Below are positions 20,895 to 31,749 of a DNA stretch of 64,000 nt, one piece after another. The stretch's first letter is position 1, and every line of letters begins with the position of its first letter. The translations under genes and the position numbers were made by a program. The DNA is from Lepidostoma basale. Taxonomy: Eukaryota; Arthropoda; Insecta; Trichoptera; Lepidostomatidae. The notes below the pieces were generated by a model. That model saw only the letters and a list, made by a program, of their open reading frames with translations, was not told where the DNA came from and searched no databases. The stretch spans positions 186,001 through 250,000 of the forward strand of contig JAHDVF020000581.1 in the NCBI GenBank assembly GCA_022606425.2. Direction: 5' to 3'.

Positions 20895-21205
20895 TACCAT
20901 TCATAATACCCTTATGTTTGGAAGTGAAGCTTGGAGTTGGCAGAAGAAGAATGAAAGTAGAATAAATGCCGCAGAAATTATATCACTTAGAAGAATATGC
21001 AGAAAAAAAAGTATGATAGAATAGCCAAAGAAGAAAATAGAAAGAAATGTAAGGCGGATGGACATATGGAATGAATGGATGAGAGAAAATATGTTAAAAA
21101 TATAAGTAGTTTGAAAGGAAAAAGAAGTCGAGGAAGGCCAAGGAAATCGAAGCATGACCAAATAAACCAAATACTGAAAGGCAGCCATGCTCGAAGAAGG
21201 GACAA
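20895..21205 (+). pseudogene. RA LINE C-terminus, 5' part of a SINE-split copy
   Basis: Reads LMFGSEAWSWQKKNES, then frameshifts, then GRGRPRKSKHDQINQILKG. Continues after the SINE at 21448. Confidence 0.7.
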
Positions 21206-21447
21206 GGCGACCTTCGTGGCAGAGTGGTAAAAGCTCTGTCTTCCATACCGAAGGTCCCGGGTTCGATTCCCGGCGATGGCAGTGTGATTGTCACACTGTC
21301 ATTGGTCTGATGTAGAATTCATGTGACAATAAAATGGCGATAGATTGGCTACCTATCACAAGTCACGAGAATCAATATAATAACTAAAAAATAAATTGTA
21401 TACAGTAATAAGGTTTAATCGACCTATTGTATACATAAAAAAAAACA
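21206..21447 (+). mobile_element. tRNA-derived SINE nested in RA LINE
   Basis: Head GCGACCTTCGTGGCAGAGTG, B box GGTTCGATTCC (consensus), body and poly(A) end as in the copy at 19504. It sits inside an RA copy whose coding sequence resumes after it. The duplication is short (ACAA). Confidence 0.88.
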
Positions 21448-21580
21448 ATCGACGAGTGTGCATGTCACGCTGTGTGAAAGTAAAAGAGGCGCGATAATTA
21501 TGTCAGGATAGAACTGTTTGGCGGTCCATCCTCCCTGCCTACCCCTCCGGGGAAACGGCATGATGGTCAGTTAGTTAATA
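21448..21580 (+). mobile_element. RA LINE 3' end, after the SINE
   Basis: Continues the RA copy (RRVCMSRCV-like, then CTGCCTACCCCTCCGGGG and GGTCAGTTAGTTAA). Confidence 0.7.
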
Positions 21581-21966
21581 ATACAAATAATGTAGACTAT
21601 AACATTCAACAAGTATTTGTAGCTTCAAAAACTATTGAAACTTTATGTGTGTGTAATTATGTTTATCCTTGTAATTTCCATTGTGTTCCATGTTTGAGGG
21701 AGAGTTGGCATTTTGACAAACACCATTATAAGGTCTTACAATCACATAACACAGGCACTTTAAAATAATTGGTCTACATTCCACATAAAGCAGCGAGCTC
21801 TAGTTCTCTCCCTGAACATACCAAGAGTCCCGTGACAATTTATTTACTTCGTTTTTAAGTAATATTTTAAACAATTTCAGCAAACCATAATTTACGGGGG
21901 GGGGGGGGGGGATATATCCCTAAGAAGAGATTTCATTTTATAAATATTAGTTTTCCTTAAAAAATA
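21581..21966. other. No gene recognised; poly(G) run
   Basis: AT-rich except for about 16 consecutive G at 21896-21911. Confidence 0.5.
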
Positions 21967-22290
21967 TAAATACATTTCATTTCATTTATTTTAATTAAAA
22001 TTACAAACATTACAGACATATTTCCAGATCGTTTGCAATTACATTATAAGAATTTAAAAGAGAAGCATAAAAACATATAAATAAATAAAAAAGTTTAAGA
22101 ATTATAAATAATCATAAAATTGATATTGCATCCTTGAGGCAACTCACACTATCACGAAATATGTCGACCTCCGAGGCGATCCGATTAAGCAATAAGATTG
22201 CCCTACCCACAGGCATAACCATTGGCAGGTTGGTTCTGCAGCGTGGCAAATAAAACATTCTGTGCTGTCTTTGACGAAGGTAATTATCAT
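21967..22290 (-). mobile_element. J2 LINE 3' end
   Basis: Minus-strand AAATG tail at 21975-21992, 3' UTR, and C-terminal coding equivalent to ASEVDIFRDS and HRMFYLPRCRTNLPMV. Same family as 5575-6010. 5'-truncated. Confidence 0.75.
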
Positions 22291-22334
22291 TATTTTAATG
22301 TGTTCCCGTAAGTAGTTAACTTATAACGGATAGT

Positions 22335-23445
22335 AATTAAGCATTTCTGGCAGTCAATGAACTGCTGCAGAAATATTGCGATCAGCGCAAAGAAGTCTTT
22401 GCATGCTTCATCGACTACAAAAAGGCATTTGATAGAGTGAGACTCACAGAACTGATGAAAATGCTCAAGACCTGCAATATTGATTATAAGGACCAAAACT
22501 TTATTAAAAATCTCTACTGGTATCAAACTGCGGAGATTAGACATGGAAATGAGAGTACATACGAAATAGTTATAAGGTTGCATTTTATCACCTCTATTGT
22601 TTACTTGTATTCCAATTAAGTCTTCCAATGTATTGAAAACTCCAGCCCGGGAGTGAAGGTTAATGGGGTTGTTGTTAATAACATCGAGTATGCTGTTGAC
22701 ACAGTTACTTTAGCTGATAGTATACCCGATCTTCAAGAACTCCTAAATAAAATTGAGAGGATCTGGGCTTAAAAATCAACGTTAAGAAGACCAAATAGAT
22801 GACATTTGGACGACTTAACTATTCTTTATCCACTTTGCAACTGAATGGTGTGAATGTTGAAATGGTCGACCAATTTAAATACCTTGGCAGCATTATCACT
22901 AAAGCGCTTCCCCAGACATTGAAATAAAATGCAGATTGCACGAGCTGCATTTAATAAAATGAAAATATATTCTTTTGCAACGAATCTTTACTTGAAACTC
23001 AGACAAAGAATGATTAAATTTTATATATGGTCTGTTCTATTATTTGGCTGGTATAACGAAACCTGGACTCTGAAAGTGAATGTAATGAACCGGTTGGAAG
23101 CGTTCGAAATGTGGATATACCGCAGAATGCTCCGATAACCGTGGACCGATAGATTCAGTAATGCAGACGTTGTCGAGTGAAAATCAGTAAGGTCTCATAT
23201 TTGGGTCATGTGCTAAAGCTAGAAAAATACCACCTCCTTCAACTGATATTAATGGGTAAAGTGGAGGGACGTCGGGGAGTTGGTAGAAGGCAGCTGTCCT
23301 GGCTGCAGGACATCAAAGAGTGGACAGGAATAACAAGAGTTCAGAACCTGTTCCAAGTGGTGCAGGATAGAGATGCCTTTGCTGCAGTGATCGCCAACGT
23401 TGGGGGGGACCTGATGCGGCACCGAAAGAAGAGAAGAAGGATAGT
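22335..23445 (+). pseudogene. RC LINE: reverse transcriptase to C-terminus, decayed
   Basis: Reverse transcriptase motif FIDYKKAFDRV is readable near 22400-22440. The active loop is mutated to EYAVDTVTLAD (near 22685) from an expected YADDTV. Downstream are KVNVMNRLEAFEMWIYRRML, KVSYLGHVLKLEKYHLLQL and GRRGVGRRQLSWLQDIKEW, ending with RRH-KKRR. Stops and frameshifts between these blocks show an old copy. It is the longest RC copy and gives the domain order for the shorter RC fragments. Confidence 0.8.
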
Positions 23446-24205
23446 AATAAAAGAGGTGTTTTCTTTGGGCCTGAGTTACAAAGAGAAAAACATGAAATAA
23501 ATATAGTATGCTATGCCGACGCGACGGTGCTGCAATACTAGCATAAAACGAAGATGATCTTCAGAAAATGCTCTACAAATTCCATCTTACATTTTAAAAA
23601 AAATACAACATGCCGATTTCTTTCAGTAAAACAAAGTGCTTAAAGATATCAAAGAACTACTCAAATGTAAACTGATCATCGATAACATTCCTATTGTGCA
23701 AGTCGTGGGATTCATTAACCTAGCTGTAGAGATCTATAGTGACCTAAATGGCTAAGTGCGAGCACAAACCAACAAAGCGACAGCCGTGGCTGGCTCCTTG
23801 TGCGACACCATAAGGAGGAACGAATATGTTACATGCTAACCGAAAGCAAAGTCAGGATAGTCAAAAACATGCGTCCGCCCCATCATGACGTTTGGGATCA
23901 GAGCCGATACCAATAGGACTAAGAACCCTCTCAGAGTAGCGGAAATGAGAACCCCAGCTCCATCGCAAGGAGAACCCCCCCATATTGGATTAGAAATGAG
24001 ACAGAGTAAGGTGGGGAAGAAGCAGTAGGCGTTATTGGAGATCTTGTAGACTGCATGGAAGATACAAGAATTGCATAAAAATATCAAAATAAAAACCCCA
24101 GCAGCAAAATATTACCAGGAAGACCGCCGAAGAGGTGAGAAACTTTCCGAAAGAACAGTTTAGCGGTATCTTCTTTCTGCCTATTCCTTCGAAAAGCGGC
24201 ATGTT
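23446..24205 (+). pseudogene. RB LINE remnant with RA 3' end attached
   Basis: Contains NIVCYADATVL (polymerase loop, YADA in place of YADD), NEDDLQKMLYKFH, then RPIMTFGIRADTNRTKNPLR and PGRPPKR, with many stops. The last part (24150-24205, TTTCTGCCTATTCCTTCG) is an RA 3' end, so two insertions are fused. Confidence 0.65.
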
Positions 24206-24298
24206 GTTTTATTTTTATTTTGATAATAAATATACTTTTTCATTTACTTAGGAAATTAAAAATAACTTTGTTTAATCCACAAAATATTAAAAAAACAC

Positions 24299-24329
24299 CA
24301 CATATTTCGGAGGATACCTCCATCTTCAG
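24299..24329 (-). ncRNA. Hammerhead-ribozyme-like motif, HHR-H, minus arm
   Basis: CTGAAGA, T, GGAGG-TAT-CCTCC, GAAATATGTG. Core kept except in the stem III/cleavage part (ATATGTG in place of ACATGTC). Confidence 0.55.
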
Positions 24330-24344
24330 GTAAGACATATCCAC

Positions 24345-24375
24345 CTGAAGATGGAGGTATCCTCCGAAACATGTC
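24345..24375 (+). ncRNA. Hammerhead-ribozyme-like motif, HHR-H, plus arm (best core in the window)
   Basis: CTGAAGA (24345-24351), T, stem II GGAGG-TAT-CCTCC with five perfect pairs, GAAACATGTC (24366-24375). Stem I adds CAC/GTG (24342-24344 with 24376-24378). All hammerhead core residues and the GUC triplet are intact. Confidence 0.7.
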
Positions 24376-24489
24376 GTGTTTTTCAATATTTTGTGGATTA
24401 AACAAAGTAATTTTCAATTTCCTAAGTATATTATTATATTATAGAATTCCACAGTGTTGCCTTAGCGTTCAAAATTTTTTCATTAATAG

Positions 24490-24800
24490 TTTTTTATTAA
24501 AGCATATTTTTATTAATTCTTTTCAATGATACAGAAGTTTCATTCCATTTTATGGGAACGACAGGTTTCGCCTTTCTAAGGCATTATCATATGATAATGA
24601 TTTGATAATGCCTTAGAAAAGAGAACCATGCCATTTCCTTAAAATATAACAAAACTGTTAATTGTTTTATTATATTTTAAGGAAATGGCATGGTTCTCCT
24701 TTCCAAGGCTTTATCATATGATAACGATTTGATAATGCCTTAGAAAAGAGAACCATGCCATTCCCTTTAAAAATAACAAAACTTCTAGAAAACAAAAATT
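24490..24800. repeat. HHR-C cluster: hairpins within hairpins
   Basis: At least four HHR-C cores in alternating orientation: minus at 24560-24590, plus at about 24600-24630, minus near 24690-24715 and plus near 24730-24760. The first reads ATGATAATGCCTTAGAAAGG then CGAAACCTGTC; the others end GAACCATGCC. G8 of the hammerhead core is A in all, so catalysis is not expected. Confidence 0.6.
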
Positions 24801-25186
24801 ATCATTTGTTTTAATCATCCAATATTTTTAGTTAGTTTGTGTATACGTTTTCATAGTCGATCTCGCTGGGATATTTCAACAGTGGCCACGCTAAAGAAAA
24901 TATTATCGGATGGGCGTTACATCAATGTTGTTCCGACTTGTTAGGAGAAAGTTTCCGCACAGATTGGAGTCAGATCCGTCATTGTATTCGCTGGCTGCTG
25001 GAAAGTTCGCCACTTTTACAACTGCGGAAAGGGACGTTGTTTCGGACACGACTAAAATGAAATGCTAACTTTTAGACTCCCATCACATCGGGGTCGCACT
25101 AGTTTGCATAGATCTAAATATTGTATAACTTGAAATAATCCTAATAATTTGAGTTTTTTTTGTAACAAATATTTATATAATGTAAT
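24801..25186. other. No gene recognised; G+C-richer island 24850-25110
   Basis: Repeat-free mid-composition sequence with no convincing reading frame. Possible conserved non-coding DNA. Confidence 0.35.
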
Positions 25187-25617
25187 ATTTCTCCTTCTCC
25201 CTCTCTCTCTCTCTCTCTCTCTATCGCTCTCTCTCTATCTCTCTCTCTCTCTCTCTGTCGCTCTCTCTCTGTCGCTCTCTTTCTCTGTCGCTCTCTCACT
25301 CTGTCGCTCTCTCTCTCTGTCGCTCTCTCTCTCTCTCTCTCTCTGTCGCTCTCTCTCTCTGTCGCGCTCTCTCTGTCGCTCTCTCTCTCTGTCGCTCTCT
25401 CTCTCTGTCGCTCTCTCTCTCTCTGTCGCTCTCTCTCTCTGTCGCTTTCTCTCTTTGTCGCTTTCTCTCTATCGCTCTCTCTCTATCGCCCTCTCTTTTT
25501 ATCGCTCTCTCTCTCTATCGCTCTCTCTATCGCTCTCTCTATCGCTCTCTCTATCGCTCTCTCTATCGCTCTCTCTATCGCTCTCTCTATCGTTCTCTCT
25601 ATTGCTCTCTTTCTCTT
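25187..25617. repeat. (CT)n microsatellite with GTCG/ATCG interruptions
   Basis: About 430 bases of CT repeats broken by TGTCG and TATCG. Toward the 3' end this becomes a regular 12-mer (CTCTCTCTATCG) repeated about eight times. Open frames across it are artefacts. Confidence 0.92.
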
Positions 25618-25892
25618 AATGGTAAAATACATAAATATGACATTAAAAGTTTAGAAGCAAACATGTAAACATATAACCTGGTGAAAGCATATTCAAAATA
25701 CGAAGCAGAAAAAAATGCTCTGGTAATTCTCACATTCAATAAACTATGATACTTCTTATAACATCTTATGATAGTCAACAGTAACGGTAAACTACCACAT
25801 TAAAAAGGCCCCATACTGATCTGTCTTTACTTCCCTCTCGAATATCCTCTACAAATACAATTGTATGAATATGTGCATGGATATATTAATAG

Positions 25893-26800
25893 ATTTTGCT
25901 GGAGAGGTTCAGAAAAAAAGTCTGAGGTATCTCTACACGAGAGAGTATGGTAGTTATCCGTGGCTCTATCCCACAGCATTTCTTTTGGGAATGCTCGGAA
26001 CCAATTCTCAGAGAAGCTTCGAAGAGATGGGCATCTAATAACCCATTTCTTTAGATTAATTAGAGGATCTTTCGAGAACCCAGCCGTGCTGGAGGGTGTT
26101 GGTCTTTTGTAGATAGATATCTTCGACAGCGACAGTACAGATTGTTTTACCTACCGGCCGCCAGAACCAATCTGCCTCTGGTGACACCGGTGGGAAGAGC
26201 AATTAGTCTGCTGAACGCGGTCTCCTCGGAGATCGACGTCTTTCATATTAGTGAAAGTATGTTCAGGGGACAAATACTCTCGACTTATGAAAGAATCTTG
26301 TCTTCGTAATGTCGAAACATCTCTCATGCGTTCCTGGTATTATGTTGAATGTATATAATATTTTACCTATACTCAATCTTCTTTTTCTTCTTAAACAGCT
26401 GCTGTCGTCCACTGTTGGACATAGGCCTCCCCCATACTTCTCCACGTATGATTTGTCATATGGGGGGTGGTTGGCATTACAATGCCACGCTTACCAGACA
26501 GGTTGGCGAGATGTCCTTCCACGTTGGCCTATGAATCAATATTTTCCACTGAGGTTAATTACTCGATCTCTAACATTTTGCATAGTTTCCAGGGGAGATC
26601 AAAGTCGAGGAGGTGTGGATAGGTACTTGGGATCAGATTATTCCTCCAGCGTAGCATTGACATCACCATGGTGATGGCCATGCACCGCTCTAAGAGTCAA
26701 TAGGATCCCCCTTACTGTACTCAATAGATGCCATAAACATTTATGCTGTTTGTAATATATTTTTAGTAAATTAACTGATTTTATCTGAATTTGTTTTTTT
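25893..26800 (+). pseudogene. J LINE C-terminus and 3' UTR, split by a nested insertion
   Basis: Reads SLRYLYTREYGSYPWLYPT, NPAVLEGVG and NLPLVTPVGRAISLLNAVS with frameshifts, then the J 3' UTR. Interrupted at 26378-26718. The distal UTR resumes with AGATGCCATAAACATTTATG. Confidence 0.75.
26378..26718 (-). mobile_element. Retroelement 3' end nested in J
   Basis: Flanked by ACTCAAT (26371-26377 and 26719-26725). Minus strand starts with a GAA-rich tail and contains CCACTGTTGGACATAGGCCT, a block widespread in 3' ends of insect LINEs. It encodes WGRPMSNSGRQQL-like sequence. Family not determined. Confidence 0.65.
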
Positions 26801-26849
26801 TATACAAATACCTACCCATTGCGGGTTAATCATTACATTTTATCTTAAT

Positions 26850-27330
26850 AGATGGCGCTAGTGTACAACAATGTTAAGTTATTAAAAATAGTAGTTCCAA
26901 AAATTTGTCAAATGTATACATTGCTTCCCCCCCTCAAAATTGCTCTACCTTATCATATGTATAAGTATACTCTTAATATATAATATCTGTAAACTCAACC
27001 CTCCTACACACTAAACTCAACCCCATAAAGTCACACACACTACACCACACACAAATACAAAAAACCACACCCACAAACCACATAACTCGTCAATGGGAAG
27101 AAGTAACAGACTTCCGAGTCTCACTCCAACAAATCACAGATCCAAGTCAAGTTGTCAAATGTGGTGTCGTAAGAAGGGCGGAATGGGAAATGTTGTTAAC
27201 ATAAAGTGATCGCTTAACTCAACCAATGACAGGTCATAATTCCTGTAAACGCCTCGACTACCATATTTTGTTTCCAAATAATTTACGTCTTCGTCTCTAT
27301 TGGGATACAATTAATACTTAAAAAATATTT
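26850..27330. repeat. Diverged half of the foldback family, with an AC-rich tract
   Basis: TTCCAAAAATTTGTCAAATG (about 26893) corresponds to 11822-11837 of the foldback, and 27178-27316 matches its right arm (AACCAATGACAGGTCATAA). The part between (about 26995-27085) is an AC-rich low-complexity tract. No opposite arm is present. Confidence 0.55.
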
Positions 27331-28083
27331 TATTTCATTTAATTTATGAGTCTTTAATATCATTGCGTAAGTTATAAACTGTAAGATATTTAATTTGTAC
27401 AAGATCGAACAGAAAATTGAATCACGAAACTTTACAACTCTTCGCAAGTAAATTATTTTTTTGTATAGGATTTCGTAGATATCCGATCTACTTTAGAGAA
27501 CATCTATGCTTCATAAAAACCAGGACATGTCCTGCTATAAATTTTATGACGATCCCTTGCGATGATTCACGCAAAGGTCACCTCGTTTCGCCTGAGCCAG
27601 TGAGCACGGCAAGAAGTCCCCCGCCTTTTATCGCCGTCTCGGAAGTTGGACGATTCGCAAAGGTGTTTTGTCCCAAAGTTGCACATCATCTGATTAGGGG
27701 CGGGGTAATTAACGAGTGAGAAAGTTAGATTAACCGTAACTGAAGATTACCGCCCCGCGGCGTGGTATGTGGCACGTAAACACAAGTTCAAAATAAGATT
27801 AACTACTTACCTACCGAGAAAACCCTTTGAGAAGAAAGTTCTTAACTAATTTACCTCTTCTACATATTTGAAATTCACCTTAAAACACATTATAACAGTT
27901 TCATATATCTGAATAGATTTAATTAAAGTAGACTTATCCCTGGGAGAGAATATAAGTAAGTTACTGTACCTATAATATCCTGTCTAACATATCGACTGAC
28001 GCAAATATTATATACGAGAAGAAGAGCAGAAATGAGTTACTTGCGTAAGCGAGTGAAGCTTAGTGCTATTTGAAAAACAACCA
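27331..28083. other. Repeat-free DNA with an island at 27530-27780
   Basis: A 100-codon frame at 27417-27719 lies across the island. Its composition (SPEPVSTARSPPPF) is not clearly protein-like and no family is recognised. The island is G+C-rich against AT-rich flanks and may be regulatory or exonic. Confidence 0.35.
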
Positions 28084-28172
28084 TGTCACACTGTCTTTGG
28101 TCTGGTGTAGAATTCACGTGATAATAAAATGGCGATAGATTAGCTACCTATCACATGTCACGAGAATCACTA
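28084..28172 (+). mobile_element. SINE body fragment
   Basis: Matches the SINE body (TGGTCTGGTGTAGAATTCAC, ATGGCGATAGATTAGCTACC) without the tRNA head or the tail. Confidence 0.75.
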
Positions 28173-28315
28173 TGATACCCATAATACCCTTTACAACAAT
28201 TTGGTTCTTACTGTCATGATGTAAATAGCGATTCAACAAAATAATACATAATAATAATATTCATATTTTATACATTCTTATGAAGATTTCTGGTGTGGTA
28301 TTATTTAAAATATTT

Positions 28316-28505
28316 TAAGAAGAAAACGTGGCACGATCAAATCAATCAATTATTAAATCTCGGTCACGTGATGAGTCGGAGAAATCGACATGGGTGCATG
28401 GCATGATGAATGAATGTTGACGATTAGACAGAAGTATGTTAGGAAATAACATTGTGGCAGATCATTCATTCTGCCCTTCCCTTCGGGTAGACATCGGGGA
28501 GAAGA
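28316..28505 (+). pseudogene. RA LINE 3' fragment
   Basis: KKTWHDQINQLLNLGHVMSR, then a stop, RA 3' end with CTTCCCTTCGGG. 5'-truncated and decayed. Confidence 0.7.
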
Positions 28506-28611
28506 GAAAAAATCTAATTCACCTTAAGGGCGCATTGGTTGTTTAAGGTACGGGATTCTAAGTTCAATCTCAAGGTATTCAAATCGATAATGAGCAAAAG
28601 TAAAAAACTTT

Positions 28612-28998
28612 TTTTATTTCTTCTATATTCGCCATACTTTGTGTTGTTATGATGCTATATTTCTCTTTTTCTTTTTTATGTACTTTGTATATACAACACT
28701 TATATTAATAAAATAAAATTACATAGACATGTTTCGGACAGTCCTTTTTCAGTGATACATATTATAAAGATATATTTTAAAAATATTTCAAAATTGTTAT
28801 ATGATCTGACAGATGTTATAAAGATTTATTTTAGCATAAACGTTCCAAAATAAATCTTTATAAAATTTGTCAGATCTTGTAAACAATTTTATAATATTTT
28901 AAAAATGTATCTTTATAATATGTATCACTGAAAAAGGACCGGTTGTCTGAAACAAGTGTTGTATATACAAAGTATAAAAAAAATAAAAAAGAGAAATA
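28612..28998. repeat. HHR-B hairpin element
   Basis: Long inverted repeat: TTTCTCTTTTTCTTTTTTAT and TTGTATATACAACACT on the left mirror GTGTTGTATATACAAAG and AAAAAAGAGAAATAAAAC on the right. Minus core 28726-28752 (CTGAAAA, GAAACATGTC) and plus core 28928-28957 (CTGAAAA, GAAACAAGTG). G8 is A in both, so probably inactive. Confidence 0.7.
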
Positions 28999-29694
28999 AA
29001 ACTTTTTTATTAATAAAAAAAATTTAAATTTATTTTTTCGACAAGTTTTAAGGGTTTTTATATAACATAATCGGAGCAAAAGTATATGGGCTGCGAACCT
29101 TTAAAAGCATCGTGAAAAATAAATTCGAATGCAAAAAAACATGTTTTTTATTCATAAACATACCTCGTACACCATAGATATGAAAAACACTGTCAGATGT
29201 TTTCTTGTAAGCCAAAATTTTCGTGTCATCTAGTACGCTACATTGCCTCTTGTATTACATCTATTCTGATATTTTCCTTATTCATATAAGGAACTTAATT
29301 GTTCAACATTTTAAGGAACTTTATAAAGTAAACAATCCTAACCTTCAGTGTCAAAACCAGACAATCATATCGCTTACATCCATTCTTACCGTGTACGTGT
29401 TTTCTCTGCTACTTTTGAAAGAAAGATTTCAGTTTAAATTTTACAGGACCAAACAGCCTTTATAAGTCATCATCTTTTGTCAGATTTTCAAGAAAAAAAC
29501 ATTAATTTTTCCAGATTTCAAACGTCTCCATGGAACATTAATCATTACAAAAAATGTTCTTACTTATTCCACACAGAGCTAAGTGATTTCATGCTTTACT
29601 TTGTTATGTAAATATTCCATTAGAGAGAAACCGTGTCCCTCTCTCTGACATCTTTGTAAGATATGGATACAACTAACATTCACAGAGGGACGTA
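28999..29694. other. No gene recognised
   Basis: AT-rich. Frames at 29223-29465 have no family features. Confidence 0.4.
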
Positions 29695-30325
29695 CGAGGC
29701 CTGTTCAAAAGAAAAGGTGAATTTTGAATTTTCACGGGCTGTGTACATTCGATTATCCAATTTATTTTTTTGTTATGTTGGTACACATATGTTCATCATA
29801 TGTTAGCATTATCAGCCATTTTGGATTAGTGGTTTGTTTTTGACAACTGGAAAGGTTAGTCACGTTTTTATGTGTTCTTCGATTTTTTACTTTTGAAAAA
29901 AAATGATGAAGTTTGTTCCGAAATTGCTAAATTTTGAGCAAAAGTAACGTCGCATTGGTATTGCTCTGGAGTGATTATTTGGACAAATACAACACCGTAA
30001 TCATGCCTCAACCACCGTATTCACCAGATTTAGCGGGAGCTAAAAAGTCACGGGGACGTGACTTTTTCCTATTCCTGAAACTGAAGAGACCAATGAAAGG
30101 AAAGCGTTTTGCCACAATTGATGAGATAAAGTCAGAATCGAAGAATGAGCTGATGGCCATACCGAAAAGCGCATTCCATAAGGGCTTTGAGGATTGGAAG
30201 AAGCGCTGGCATAAGTGCATTATATCTGAGAGGGATAACTTTGAAGGTGAGAAAATGGATATTGATGAATAAATAAATACTTTTCGAAAAAATTCGAAAT
30301 TCAATTTTCTTTTGAACAAACCTCG
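29695..30325 (+). mobile_element. Mariner internal-deletion derivative (631 bp)
   Basis: TA (29693-29694, 30326-30327) flanks inverted ends ACGAGGCCTGTTCAAAAGAA and, inverted on the right, ACGAGGTTTGTTCAAAAGAA. The 5' leader is joined to the last third of a transposase gene, and the rest is deleted. Unrelated in sequence to the DD41D mariner at 3693. It could be mobilised only in trans. Confidence 0.88.
29955..30272 (+). pseudogene. Mariner transposase C-terminal remnant (DD34D type)
   Basis: Reads YNTVIMPQPPYSPDLAG, then GRDFFLFLKLKRPMKGKRFA, WKKRWHKCIISERDNFEG and DIDE at the stop, the classic C-terminus of DD34D mariners (usual PPYSPDLAPCDFFLFPKLK). The third catalytic Asp (DFFLF) is present next to a short insertion (GAKKSRGR in place of PC). 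The first two Asp and all DNA-binding domains are deleted, so it cannot be active. Confidence 0.85.
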
Positions 30326-30649
30326 TATATTTTGAATTTTCGGGAAAATATTTATTTCAATAAAATATTATTTATCGAAAAAACCTTTTGTTTTATGTGT
30401 TGCATGTTTATGTTCTCTGCACGGAGGAAATACAAGTCAAATCGTTATCATATTACTATTCAACATTATAACCATTAGTAGGACTTCAATGCTCCAAGAA
30501 ACGTATCCATTAATTTTCACTCTAAGCTGTGCGCGTGTGCGCGCGCATACAAATCGCCGAGCGCGCGCACACAGTTTACAACAAAGCGTACAAAAGTTAC
30601 ACATGCGTTAAGATATAAGGGCGTTAGAAAGAGAAACATTTTTAGGTAT
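30326..30649. other. No gene; alternating GC palindrome at 30525-30573
   Basis: GTGTGCGCGCGC and GCGCGCGCACACA form an inverted repeat rich in CG/CA steps. The rest is AT-rich. Confidence 0.5.
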
Positions 30650-31290
30650 CCTCTCTCTCATCGGCTGTCCCTCGTGTCCGAGGAAGACTGTCCTTCACGG
30701 TTATGGGTCTGCATGTGACTGAAGTGCCCGATCCTGGACCCACAAATTCTGGGGCATCTGGGGTAGGGGAAGGCGCTTGTAATGGACCGTCTCTCAGTGG
30801 TCTCTCCTTTCTCCTCCTCCTCCTTTTTTTTGCGATGTCGTCTCTGCGCTGTGCTTCAAAGTCTTGCGTGCCTTTATGTACTGTTGTTCTCCACCTAGGT
30901 CTGTCTTCTGCAGTCTTTTCCCAGCAATCACAGTTGATGTTAATCTTTTGTAGGTTTCTTTTAAGGGAGTCCTTGAAGAGTTTTCTCTGACCACTGCATG
31001 AGCATTTCCCTTGGGTAAGCTGAGAATACATAATCTTCTTCTCAGGCATTCTAATGACGTGACCAGCCCAGCGCAGTTGTCTCTGAACAATGGCAGCCTC
31101 AATACTTGTCATATTGACTCAGCAAGTATTATGCCATTTGTCCGTTGGTCCTGCCATTTCACATTTGGGATCCTACGTAGACAGCGTTGGTGGTATCGCT
31201 CTAGGGCTTTTATGTGTCTTCTGTATGGGGTCCATGTTTCCGAGGCATACAGGAGTGTTAGCAGGACAACGGACTTGTAAACTAGAATTT
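30650..31290 (-). pseudogene. RTE-like LINE C-terminal region with zinc-finger tail
   Basis: Minus strand reads YKSVVLLTLLYASETWTPYR near the 5' end, then QRQLRWAGHVIRMPEKKIMY, QGKCSCSGQRKLFKDSLKRN and CWEKTAEDRPRWRTTVHKG. After a frameshift it reads CGSRIGHFSHMQTHNREGQS, a degenerate C2H2 finger usual at the end of this widespread animal LINE lineage. Upstream polymerase is missing. Confidence 0.8.
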
Positions 31291-31749
31291 TTTACAATTG
31301 TTTTTGTAATATTGTATTTGAGAATACACTCTTTTATTCAATTATTTTGTCACAATAAATAATATATTTCGGGTGGACTCAAATCTTTATCAATACATTG
31401 ACAACGAGTATTATTACCTCGGATAGAAAATAAGGAACACAATGGAGAATATTCAGATTTATAAAATGTATATAAGATACACAGGAAGCAAAGAAAATGT
31501 CAATCTCAGTCGGCAGCATATTGAGAGATGTACTGCTCTTGAGACCATCATCTCCTGGGATCAAAACGTTATGATATATATTATGTCTCCTTAGTTTTCT
31601 AGTAATAATAACATTTTCTCTGCTTTGATCTTCATTGCATGATTTTTACAATGTTAACGAAAATAATATTTTTAGTTACAGGTATACAGGTATCTATTGC
31701 AAAATAAAACATAGGAAGAGAAATAAAAATCATGTCGTTCAAAATTCAA
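31291..31749. other. No gene; weak hammerhead-like remnant on minus strand
   Basis: Minus strand near 31366-31395 reads GATAAAGATTTGAGTC then CACCCGAAATATA, loosely similar to the HHR layout but with the wrong core. Otherwise AT-rich. Confidence 0.3.

Larger units (their letters stand above)
24248..24430. repeat. HHR-H hairpin element
   Basis: Near-symmetrical inverted repeat: CTTAGGAAATTAAAAATAAC with TTTTCAATTTCCTAAG, and CTTTGTTTAATCCACAAAAT with its inverse. Each arm carries one hammerhead-like core, pointing outward from a spacer of about 15 bp. Confidence 0.75.

Noticed and set aside
25500..25617. CRISPR-like array (12-mer CTCTCTCTATCG)
   Set aside because: No spacers; simple higher-order microsatellite in a eukaryotic context.
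25149..25619. Open frame of 156 codons, almost all Ser and Leu
   Set aside because: It is a translation of the CT microsatellite. All frames stay open for the same reason.
27417..27719. Possible host gene of 100 codons
   Set aside because: No family features, no splice or codon signal that I can see. Kept only as a candidate island.
30525..30573. CG/CA-rich inverted repeat, possible Z-DNA or cruciform
   Set aside because: Short and isolated; nothing links it to a function.
31366..31395. Ninth hammerhead-like family
   Set aside because: The GATAAAG...CCACCCGAAA layout lacks the core bases and a convincing stem II.
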